In this document: in pieces, positions 1 through 6,126 of the stretch
Layout of the letters: every line of letters starts with the position of its first letter
Position numbering within the stretch: the first letter of the stretch is position 1
Assembly (NCBI GenBank): GCA_021443125.1
Contig: JABUUQ010000002.1
Location: 735,973-744,299, forward strand
Source of the DNA: Bacteroidales bacterium
GTDB lineage: Bacteria > Bacteroidota > Bacteroidia > Bacteroidales > P3
Length of the DNA stretch: 8,327 nucleotides
Direction of reading: 5' to 3'
The notes under the pieces: generated by a model
Told to the model about the DNA's origin: nothing
Database searches by the model: none
The model's input: the letters and a program-made list of their open reading frames with translations, nothing else
Position numbers and translations under genes: made by a program

Positions 1-1
1 G

Positions 2-244
2 CCGGAACAAGAAGCAAAGCTGCAAGGTGTTGATGTTTTGGTAGTTAATGCTCTTAGGAAGGAGGAACATTTTTCTCATTTCAATATTGATGAAGCTGTT
101 GCCTTGTCTCGCAGAATAAATGCAAAGACAACATATCTGACCCACTTGTCTCAACTGATAGGGCCTCACGAAACTTTCCAAAAAGAGTTACCTCCAAATA
201 TCTTTTTGGCATACGATGGCCTTCAAATAGAAAGCGAATACTAA
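2..244 (+). CDS. MBL-fold metallohydrolase, PhnP-like (3' end only)
   Basis: The reading frame is open from the window edge (first whole codon at base 2) to TAA at 242-244, giving the last 80 residues of a longer protein. The pattern is the C-terminal part of the PhnP-like branch of the metallo-beta-lactamase fold: a V-L-V-V-N-A-L-R strand, H-F-S-H-F-N-I-D-E-A (a conserved His before a helix), Y-L-T-H-L-S (the last metal-ligand His in this family), and a closing L-A-Y-D-G-L strand. Relatives hydrolyse phosphodiesters such as cyclic ribose phosphates using two metal ions. The substrate here cannot be read from the sequence. The HxHxDH metal motif would lie upstream of the window. Many relatives have T-H-x-S-H at the last site, whereas this protein has T-H-L-S-Q; from what I recall of PhnP, that second His is not a core ligand. 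A TTG at 38 is simply an internal Leu codon, not the start. Confidence is good for the fold and low for the specific reaction. Confidence 0.82.
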   Translation, partial: PEQEAKLQGVDVLVVNALRKEEHFSHFNIDEAVALSRRINAKTTYLTHLSQLIGPHETFQKELPPNIFLAYDGLQIESEY

Positions 245-284
245 AAGACGAAATTATCATAAATTATTTCCCCGTTTTAATGTT

Positions 285-328
285 TTATTCCTTTGTTTTA
301 ATTTGCTAAAACAAAGGAATAATTTTTT
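285..328 (+). terminator. Intrinsic terminator after the MBL-fold gene
   Basis: A perfect 16-bp inverted repeat pairs 285-300 with 307-322 across a 6-nt loop (ATTTGC) and is followed directly by six T residues at 323-328. It begins about 40 bp after the upstream stop codon. The minus-strand side has no T tract, so it should work only for + strand transcripts. It separates the metallohydrolase transcript from the gene at 501. Confidence 0.88.
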
Positions 329-442
329 CTTCCTTACTTCTAATTTTGATGTACTTTTATCGCATTTTGGAAGTTTTAGATGTAATTTTTTCTAACTGAT
401 TTTGAAAGAATTACAACTTTTTTTGCAAGTTTTTCGGTAAAT

Positions 443-458
443 TATATATATATATATA
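443..458 (+). repeat. (TA)8 dinucleotide run in promoter region
   Basis: Eight uninterrupted TA units end two bases before the TATCTTTG promoter core at 460-467. The run therefore falls in the spacer where a -33 element and the -7 box of a Bacteroidota promoter would be separated. Changes in copy number by slippage would alter this spacing, but this is only a possibility: the surrounding DNA is very AT-rich. Confidence 0.7.
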
Positions 459-459
459 C

Positions 460-475
460 TATCTTTGCAGATAGT
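460..475 (+). promoter_or_regulatory. Bacteroidota -7 promoter core for the nuclease-like gene
   Basis: TATCTTTG at 460-467 matches the Bacteroidota sigma-factor -7 consensus TAnnTTTG exactly. Transcription would start at about 474, leaving a leader of roughly 25-30 nt before the ATG at 501, which suits leaders in this phylum. No good -33 TTTG lies at the usual 19-21 bp; the nearest TTTG (422-425) is too far upstream. The core sits in a short inverted repeat, ACTATC (458-463) and GATAGT (470-475), which could be an operator or chance. Confidence 0.65.
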
Positions 476-500
476 TATTAACATAAAAACATAAAATAAA

Positions 501-1298
501 ATGGAAAAAGAATTGGGAAAATTAACAAAGCTTGACACATTACGTGATCTTTGGCCTAATGAAGAAAAAGATTTTACACCATGGCTTGTGGATAATATCG
601 ATATTTTGGGTTCTGCTATAAAAATAAAGATTAATCCAGAAAGTTTAGAAAGAGAAAAAAGAATTGGTAGTAAAGAACTTGATATTTTTGCTATTGAAGC
701 TAGTGAAGATGAGAGAGTAATCATAATAGAGAATCAATTGGAGGAGGCAAATCATACGCATCTTGGACAAATCATTACTTATGCATCAGGAACTGATGCA
801 GATATTATGGTATGGGTGGTTAAAAAAGCTTCAGAAGAACATAGAAATGCAATAGAATGGCTTAATAATAATACAGGAGAGAATAAATTATTCTTCTTGT
901 TACAAATTGAGGTGTGGCAAATAGATGATTCCAAACCTGCTCCTTATTTTAGAGTGTTAGAGTCGCCTAATAATTATTATAAAGAAACACAAACAAAAAC
1001 AAGGGCAAGCAAAGAACACACCAGATCTAGATTGAAATTGAATGAGATAGGTATAAACACTGGTGAAACTATAACTTTTACTCCTGCTAATATAGATGTT
1101 ATTGTAGTCGATAATAATCAAGTTGAATATAAAGGGGAATTCTATTCATTAACTGGGTTTACTAAAGAATTTATGCCAGAAGAACAAAGAAATGAAAGTG
1201 GAGCATATCAAGGAGGAAAATTTTTTACATATAAAGGCGAAATACTAACAGATATAAGAGATAGAATAGAAAAAGAATTAGAAATGGCAGAGGAATAA
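501..1298 (+). CDS. PD-(D/E)XK nuclease-like protein of unknown role
   Basis: This is a 265-aa soluble protein with no signal peptide or membrane segment. Residues about 15-155 resemble the stand-alone nuclease-like domain often annotated next to DUF4268: F-T-P-W-L near residue 25, an acidic strand with E59 and D61 (K-E-L-D-I-F-A), the strand I-I-I-E-N-Q-L-E (E77, Q79), then H-x-H-L-G-Q (85-90), a Y-A-S-G-T-D-A helix region and V-W-V-V. That order fits the D...ExK core of PD-(D/E)XK enzymes with Gln in place of Lys, a swap I recall as normal in this family. Residues about 180-265 form a second small domain (I-N-T-G-E-T-I-T-F, V-E-Y-K-G-E-F-Y-S-L-T, Y-Q-G-G-K-F-F-T-Y-K-G) like C-terminal modules of some restriction-related proteins. 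The ATG follows an A-rich leader without a Shine-Dalgarno, typical for the phylum. No methylase or other defence partner is visible. DNA cleavage or a defence role is inference only. Confidence 0.8.
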   Translation: MEKELGKLTKLDTLRDLWPNEEKDFTPWLVDNIDILGSAIKIKINPESLEREKRIGSKELDIFAIEASEDERVIIIENQLEEANHTHLGQIITYASGTDADIMVWVVKKASEEHRNAIEWLNNNTGENKLFFLLQIEVWQIDDSKPAPYFRVLESPNNYYKETQTKTRASKEHTRSRLKLNEIGINTGETITFTPANIDVIVVDNNQVEYKGEFYSLTGFTKEFMPEEQRNESGAYQGGKFFTYKGEILTDIRDRIEKELEMAEE

Positions 1299-1307
1299 AA
1301 ATAAAAT

Positions 1308-1455
1308 TATTGCTGTCTGGTAAAATTACTATCTTTGCCCATTGTTATACAATTTGTTGTGTTTCAAAAGCAAAGATAATCAAAAGGACTGATACTTCAT
1401 GAGATGTATCAGTCCTAATTTTATGACTATTGAAAACTTTTACCAAATAGCAATA
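1308..1455. mobile_element. MITE-like palindromic element with 18-nt terminal inverted repeats
   Basis: The ends, TATTGCTGTCTGGTAAAA (1308-1325) and TTTTACCAAATAGCAATA (1438-1455), are inverted repeats matching at 16 of 18 positions; in a + strand RNA one further pair would be G-U. Inside are two more palindromes: TATCTTTGC (1330-1338) with GCAAAGATA (1370-1378), and an 11-bp hairpin, AGGACTGATAC (1385-1395) with GTATCAGTCCT (1406-1416). Read inward from the right end, the element aligns without gaps to the sequence starting at 8272, at about 40 of 56 positions counted by eye. This marks both as members of one repeat family. There is no ORF of useful length and no visible target-site duplication. 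The most likely reading is a MITE or internally deleted insertion sequence; the exact parent family cannot be settled here. Confidence 0.68.
1385..1422 (+). terminator. Hairpin inside the repeat element, possible terminator
   Basis: An 11-bp perfect stem (1385-1395 with 1406-1416) encloses a 10-nt partly paired loop and is followed by AATTTT. It lies about 87 bp after the stop codon of the nuclease-like gene, for which no other terminator is visible. It may therefore end that transcript even though it belongs to the MITE-like element. The T tract is short and delayed, so termination is uncertain. Confidence 0.4.
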
Positions 1456-1469
1456 CTTTCAAACAGAAT

Positions 1470-1515
1470 AAAAAAAGAAGAGAGGTCATGGTGGTTGGAA
1501 TATGACACTCTCTTC
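1470..1515 (-). terminator. Intrinsic terminator of the efflux operon
   Basis: Read on the minus strand, CTCTCTTC (1508-1515) pairs with GAAGAGAG (1477-1484). After a single bulged base (1507), ATGAC (1502-1506) pairs with GTCAT (1485-1489), giving 13 paired bases around a 12-nt loop. Seven A residues at 1470-1476 become a U tract on the minus-strand transcript. It lies about 48 bp past the stop of the last operon gene, where the terminator of the pump transcript would be expected. Confidence 0.83.
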
Positions 1516-1562
1516 AAAAACAACAATTTGTTTAACGAATAACCATATATTGTTTTATTTCA

Positions 1563-1853
1563 TTATACATCCATTGTCTCCCAAAAGAACACTCTTATAC
1601 CTTGTTCAGGTGCAGAATGGTCGAGAGCTTGAATGCGTTTTTTTAGAATAGGCGCTATGTTGTCGTCGCAAATACATAATGTAGCCATATTCTTTCCTGG
1701 CCAAGCATGAGAGCCAAGGTGTGGTTCGCCATTGCTTGTTCCTCGTCCTTGAACGTCTGTCCAACGAGTGTAGCCTCTAAGATTTAACTGATGAAGTACT
1801 TGTTCTACTTCTTCAACAAATGCTTGATTGTATGCAATAAAAGCCGCTTTCAT
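1563..1853 (-). CDS. PII-like small protein linked to the RND efflux operon
   Basis: This 96-aa soluble protein has a PII-like (ferredoxin-like) layout: an N-terminal strand M-K-A-A-F-I-A-Y, a helix with E-E-V-E-Q-V-L, then Y-T-R-W-T-D-V-Q-G-R-G (28-38), a loop E-P-H-L-G-S-H-A-W-P (43-52), a strand N-M-A-T-L-C-I-C, a second helix and a last strand G-I-R-V-F-F-W. I recall similar small proteins next to RND pump genes in other bacteria, annotated as PII-like or as regulators. Relatives of the PII/CutA fold form trimers and bind nucleotides or metals. His45, His49 and the cysteines at 60 and 62 could hold a metal, but no ligand can be proved here. Its ATG overlaps the permease stop by one base (TAATG) and a strong Shine-Dalgarno precedes it, so it is probably translated in step with the pump and may sense its substrate or modulate the pump. 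Confidence is high for the gene and moderate for the fold. Confidence 0.83.
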   Translation of the reverse strand: MKAAFIAYNQAFVEEVEQVLHQLNLRGYTRWTDVQGRGTSNGEPHLGSHAWPGKNMATLCICDDNIAPILKKRIQALDHSAPEQGIRVFFWETMDV

Positions 1854-4800
1854 TATGCAATCGCCTCCTTTCTAATCTTTTTTTGTAATTTTTTTCTGTC
1901 TTTGTTAAGTCTTCTTGCTGCAAAAGAACCATATAGTGTTGGAATAAGTACCAAGGTTACAAGTGTAGAAAGCAATAAACCTCCAACGATAACTATACCC
2001 ATAGGTTGCCAAAGTTCTGAACCTTCACCAATACCCAAAGCCATAGGAACCATCCCCAAGATTGTTGTTGCTGTTGTCATAAGCACAGGTCTAAGACGAG
2101 ATTTTCCACCGGCAACAATTGCAGTAACAATACTTAAACCTCTTTCTCTGTTAAGGTTGATGTAGTCCACAAGCACGATACCATTCTTAACAACAATACC
2201 TATCAGCATCACGGCACCAATCAAACTCATAAGGTTCATTGTTTGTCCTGTCAGCCACAAGCTTATAAACATACCAGAAAGGGCAAAAGGAACAGAGAAC
2301 ATTATAATGAATGGAGAAGTGTAGCTTTCGAATTCGGCAGCCATTACAGAATAAACAAGGATTAGAATGATGATAGCCAACAATCCCATATCGCCGAAAG
2401 TATCTTGTTGGTCTTCCATAGAACCACCTATATCAACGCTTATGCCTGAAGGTATAGACAAATCCTCTTTGATATCTTCGATAGCAGCACTTGCTTTGTC
2501 GATAGTTGTTTGGAATAAGGTTGCTTTAACCGTAACAATACGCTCACGATTTCTTCTTTCAATCTCAGGTGGAGCAAACTTTTCAACAACTTTTGCTACT
2601 TCTGAAAGTTTGATAGGTCTGCCTGTTGTTTGAGAATAAAGAGTTATGTTTTCTATATCTTCGATGCTCTTGCGGAATTCTTCAGCATAACGAACTTTTA
2701 TCTTGTATTCTTCACCATCTTCTCTATATAAAGAAGCTGTCATACCATTCATTCTGTTTCTTACAAAGGTTGAAGCAGTTGAAAAGTTCAATCCGTTTGC
2801 TATAAGTTTCTCTCTGTCGAATTCAATGTTGTATTGAGGTGTGTAGTCTTTTCTTGAAATAGAAACGTCTTTCAAACCAGGAACTTGAGACATCTTTTCT
2901 TTGAATTCACTTGCAAGTTTGCTTGTCTTTTCAAGGTCATAACCATATATATGTACCTCTATGTTTGAACCACTGGTCATTCCACTGCTACCTCCGGCAG
3001 TAACGGTACTTTTTGCTACTTCTGGATAAGATTCCACTTCGTGACGCATAAGTTCTGCTATCTCAAAGATTGTTCTATCACGTTCTTTGATAGGTTTGAA
3101 CTTAATACGATATGATACATAGTTTGTTCCACTTGTCTGCATAAGAGCAAAAGAGTTGTCGCTATCATCTGCAGGTGTGCCGACAGTGTATGTCATTTGT
3201 ATCATTTCATCAGGGTAGGTCTGTTTCATATAACCATAGAACCTTTCTGCAACAGCCTTACTTCTTTCAACGCTTGCACCTGCAGGAAGTTCAAAACTAC
3301 CAGAAATCATAGCGTTATCACTTGAAGGGACAAAGTCTGTACCTATGAATTTTACAAGTGAAAGAGACAATACAAAGATAACAGTAGAAATGATTATTGT
3401 TGTTGGTTTGTGATTTACAGCCCAGCTAAGAATTTTTTCGTATCCATTGTCAAGGACAGTAAGTTGTTTTTCGATAGCAGTTTGAATTTTGTTCTTAGGC
3501 TTTTCTGGCAAACCTTTAAGTTCTCTTCTTTCTTTGCGTTTGTATATTATAGAGCAAAGCATAGGAGTAAGGGTAAGGGCAGAGGCAGTTGAAACTACCA
3601 TAATGATACACATCATCCATCCTAATTGTTTGAACATTATACCAGCCATACCAGAAAGAAGTGTGAATGGGAAGAATACGGCAATAAGGGTAAGTGTTGT
3701 TGCGATAACAGAAACAGCAACTTCGTTTGTTCCATAAATTGCAGCTTCACGAGGCTTAGCACCACGATTTATATGGTTAGTGATATTTTCCATAACAACT
3801 ATGGCATCGTCCACAACCATACCTATCGCAATACCCAAAGCAGAAAGAGAAATAATGTTTAGAGTGTTTCCTGTAGCAAGCAGATAGATGAAAGCACCAA
3901 GCAAAGATACAGGAATTGTAATTACAACGATAAGGGCACTACGCCATTCGCCAAGGAAGTACATAATAACTATGACAACGAACAAGAAAGCCAAAAGAAT
4001 TGTTTCTTCCAAAGAATTTACAGAGTTCTTGATGTTATCTGTAGTGTTCATTACCTCTGTTACAGTTATATCAGAAGGCAAGCCTTTTTTGATTTGAGGC
4101 AAAGCTTTGTTGATTTTATTCATTACATCAACAGAGTTTGCACCATTTTGTTTAGAGATTACAACTGTTGCACCTTTTTTACCATTGATATAACTCTCTT
4201 GAACTTTTTCCTGAAGGGAGTCTCTCACGGTTGCAATGTCTTTCAAATATATAGGACCGCCATTGTTTGCAACTACTATGTCTTTCAACTCATCGCTTTC
4301 CTTGAATTCTCCTTCTATTCTAAGGTTATAAGTTTCGTTTCCTACGTAGTATTTTCCTGAAGGCATATTAAGGTTTTCAGCAGCAATACGAGCACCTATT
4401 GATTCAACAGTAAGGTTGTATGCTTCCATTTTTGTAGGGTCTACCAAGGCAACAATCTCTCTTTGAGGGGCACCTGTGATAGTTACAGAACCTACACCTT
4501 CGATTCTTTGCAATGGGTTAGACATGTTGTCGTCCAAAATCTTGTATAAGCCAGCCATAGATTCTTTTGCATCCACCGCATAAATTGCAATAGGCATCAT
4601 ATCGGTAGATAGTTTGAAAATCATAGGAGAAGAAGCTCCGTCTGGCAATGCCATTTTTACCAATTCCAACTTGTCTCGCATGTCATTGACAGCGTCGTCC
4701 ATATCTGTACCCCATTCAAATTCAACAGTAACAAGCGAAACGTTATCTTTTGAAGAAGATGTTAACTTTTTAAGATTATTTACAGTTGAAAGTGTTTGTT

Positions 4801-5002
4801 CAAGTGTTTTGGTAACATTATTCTCAATATCTTGAGAAGATGCATTAGGGTAGGTAACTATAGCAATTGCTGTATTCATGTCAAACTCAGGCAACATATC
4901 TGTGCTAAGTTTTGAAAATGAGAAAATACCCATTATCATGATAGCAATGAAAATTATAGATACCGTTACTGGTTTTTTAACCGATGATTCGTATATTTTC
5001 AT
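1853..5002 (-). CDS. RND multidrug efflux permease, HAE1 family (AcrB/MexB-like)
   Basis: This is a full-length inner-membrane proton/drug antiporter of 1049 aa, the usual size for AcrB-type permeases. It has one N-terminal membrane helix (about 11-29), a large periplasmic loop (30-335), a helix cluster (335-485), a helix near 532-552, a second periplasmic loop (555-870) and a final helix cluster (870-1030): the 12-helix pattern with internal duplication. Proton-relay residues are in place: Asp398-Asp399 in G-M-V-V-D-D-A-I-V-V, Lys939 in V-V-K-N-G-I-V-L-V-D-Y, Arg971 and the Thr-rich stretch 976-980, matching AcrB D407, D408, K940, R971 and T978. The intact DD and K point to a working pump, and HAE1 members usually export drugs, dyes, bile salts or detergents. 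The C terminus is very basic (R-R-L-N-K-D-R-K-K...). The ATG at 5002 follows an A-rich leader 43 bp after the adaptor gene. The actual substrates are unknown. Confidence 0.97.
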   Translation of the reverse strand: MKIYESSVKKPVTVSIIFIAIMIMGIFSFSKLSTDMLPEFDMNTAIAIVTYPNASSQDIENNVTKTLEQTLSTVNNLKKLTSSSKDNVSLVTVEFEWGTDMDDAVNDMRDKLELVKMALPDGASSPMIFKLSTDMMPIAIYAVDAKESMAGLYKILDDNMSNPLQRIEGVGSVTITGAPQREIVALVDPTKMEAYNLTVESIGARIAAENLNMPSGKYYVGNETYNLRIEGEFKESDELKDIVVANNGGPIYLKDIATVRDSLQEKVQESYINGKKGATVVISKQNGANSVDVMNKINKALPQIKKGLPSDITVTEVMNTTDNIKNSVNSLEETILLAFLFVVIVIMYFLGEWRSALIVVITIPVSLLGAFIYLLATGNTLNIISLSALGIAIGMVVDDAIVVMENITNHINRGAKPREAAIYGTNEVAVSVIATTLTLIAVFFPFTLLSGMAGIMFKQLGWMMCIIMVVSTASALTLTPMLCSIIYKRKERRELKGLPEKPKNKIQTAIEKQLTVLDNGYEKILSWAVNHKPTTIIISTVIFVLSLSLVKFIGTDFVPSSDNAMISGSFELPAGASVERSKAVAERFYGYMKQTYPDEMIQMTYTVGTPADDSDNSFALMQTSGTNYVSYRIKFKPIKERDRTIFEIAELMRHEVESYPEVAKSTVTAGGSSGMTSGSNIEVHIYGYDLEKTSKLASEFKEKMSQVPGLKDVSISRKDYTPQYNIEFDREKLIANGLNFSTASTFVRNRMNGMTASLYREDGEEYKIKVRYAEEFRKSIEDIENITLYSQTTGRPIKLSEVAKVVEKFAPPEIERRNRERIVTVKATLFQTTIDKASAAIEDIKEDLSIPSGISVDIGGSMEDQQDTFGDMGLLAIIILILVYSVMAAEFESYTSPFIIMFSVPFALSGMFISLWLTGQTMNLMSLIGAVMLIGIVVKNGIVLVDYINLNRERGLSIVTAIVAGGKSRLRPVLMTTATTILGMVPMALGIGEGSELWQPMGIVIVGGLLLSTLVTLVLIPTLYGSFAARRLNKDRKKLQKKIRKEAIA
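1864..1871 (-). promoter_or_regulatory. Perfect Shine-Dalgarno for the PII-like gene
   Basis: On the minus strand AAAGGAGG ends 10 nt before the ATG at 1853 and lies within the last codons of the permease gene (the Arg-Lys-Glu-Ala region). The other starts in this window have only A-rich leaders, as is usual in Bacteroidota, so this site stands out. It supports the chosen start and suggests separate boosting of the small protein. Confidence 0.75.
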
Positions 5003-5045
5003 TTTTTATTATGTTTTTATTTAGTTATAGAGGATTGTGAGAAAA

Positions 5046-6068
5046 TTATTTTACAACTTTAACTTTTGAGCCGTTCTTAAGTTTAGAGTAGTCTGAAACA
5101 ACAACTTTATCGCCTTCGTTCAAACCTTCAAGTATTGCATATTTGCCACCAATTCTGCGACCAACAGCAACCTTTTTGTATGTTACGGTATTGTTTGAAT
5201 TAAGCACATAAACATATTTGTCATTTGTACCATTTTGTTTTATAAGTGCTTGGTCTGGAATTACAGTGTTGATTGCTTTTCCAAGGTTTAGAGTTGCTCT
5301 TCCGAACATACCAGGACGAAGTTTTGTATTTGCGTTGTTGAATTCTGCTTCAATATAGAATGTTCTTGAGTTAGCGTCAATAGTAGGAGAGATAAGAGTG
5401 ATTCTTCCTGTGAATTCTTCATCACCAAAAACTTCTACTTTAGCACTTACTGGCATACCAAGTTTTACCTTTGTATATAGGCTTTCATTTACAGAGAATT
5501 TAAGTTTGACAGGGCTTATCTGCATAACCTGCAAAATAGGTTGAGAACCTGCTATATCACCATTGTCAAAATTCTTCATTGTTACAACACCAGTGATAGG
5601 AGATGTAAGAACGATATTGTCTTTGAGGTTTTTCAAATTCTTTTGTGCTACATCATATTGTACTTGCAATTGGTCAAGAGATTGTTTGCTTGCACCACCA
5701 CTTGCATAAAGAGCTTTCAATCGGTTAAGTTCTATTCCAAGGTTATCAACTTGTGCTTGAGCAGTAGCAACTGAAGTGCTTTCCATTTTTACCAATGTTT
5801 GACCTTTGCTTACTCTGTCTCCAACCTCTACGAATATCTTTTCAATACGAGTGCCACCAGCAGAAGATATGTAATTCTTTACTTTAGGTTCGATAGTAGA
5901 TGTAAAATCATATATTTGGTCCACATCTTCTGTTACCACTGTTGCAACTTGCACATTGATAATCTTTTCTTCTTTTGCAGTTTCAGCTGTTTTATCACTG
6001 CCACAAGAAACCATTAGCAAAGATGCTACACTTAGGGCAGATATTGTTCTTAAAAAATTTCTTTTCAT
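5046..6068 (-). CDS. RND periplasmic adaptor (membrane fusion lipoprotein)
   Basis: This 340-aa adaptor would join the permease to the outer-membrane channel. It begins with a lipoprotein signal peptide: basic M-K-R-N, a hydrophobic core, and the lipobox L-M-V-S-C, so Cys22 would be lipidated. The two lipoyl half-motifs are clear: G-G-T-R-I-E-K-I-F-V-E-V-G-D-R-V-S-K-G-Q (71-90) and L-T-S-P-I-T-G-V-V (154-162). They flank a short alpha-hairpin of about 50 residues (100-150) containing Y-A-S-G-G-A-S-K-Q-S-L-D-Q. A beta-barrel (about 185-262, with L-R-P-G-M-F-G-R-A) and a membrane-proximal domain (265-340, ending in repeated K-V-V) follow. The hairpin is shorter than in AcrA, as in many Bacteroidota adaptors. 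The gene lies 58 bp after tolC and 43 bp before the permease, with no terminator between, so the three should be co-transcribed. Confidence 0.95.
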   Translation of the reverse strand: MKRNFLRTISALSVASLLMVSCGSDKTAETAKEEKIINVQVATVVTEDVDQIYDFTSTIEPKVKNYISSAGGTRIEKIFVEVGDRVSKGQTLVKMESTSVATAQAQVDNLGIELNRLKALYASGGASKQSLDQLQVQYDVAQKNLKNLKDNIVLTSPITGVVTMKNFDNGDIAGSQPILQVMQISPVKLKFSVNESLYTKVKLGMPVSAKVEVFGDEEFTGRITLISPTIDANSRTFYIEAEFNNANTKLRPGMFGRATLNLGKAINTVIPDQALIKQNGTNDKYVYVLNSNNTVTYKKVAVGRRIGGKYAILEGLNEGDKVVVSDYSKLKNGSKVKVVK

Positions 6069-6126
6069 TTTATTTACTTTATTGTCTAATTAAATTGTTT
6101 CTAATTTCTTTTAATTCACTATTTTA

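Noticed and set aside
392..724. A - strand open frame of 110 codons over the start of the nuclease-like gene and its promoter
   Set aside because: It runs through the (TA)8 tract, overlaps a well-supported gene on the other strand, and its sequence is low-complexity Ser/Ile/Phe.
1308..1455. Reading the palindrome cluster as a CRISPR array, a tRNA or an attachment site
   Set aside because: There are no regularly spaced direct repeats, no tRNA-like conserved arms or CCA end, and no integrase or direct-repeat pair; inverted ends shared with 8271-8327 fit a mobile element better.
1791..2165. A + strand open frame of 124 codons opposite the permease and PII-like genes
   Set aside because: It is the antisense shadow of two strongly supported genes; its hydrophobic character mirrors the permease membrane helices and it has no family resemblance.
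5003..6126. Possible internal promoters or terminators in the 43-bp and 58-bp gaps around the adaptor gene
   Set aside because: Neither gap contains a TAnnTTTG core on the minus strand or a stable hairpin with a T tract, so simple co-transcription is the better reading.
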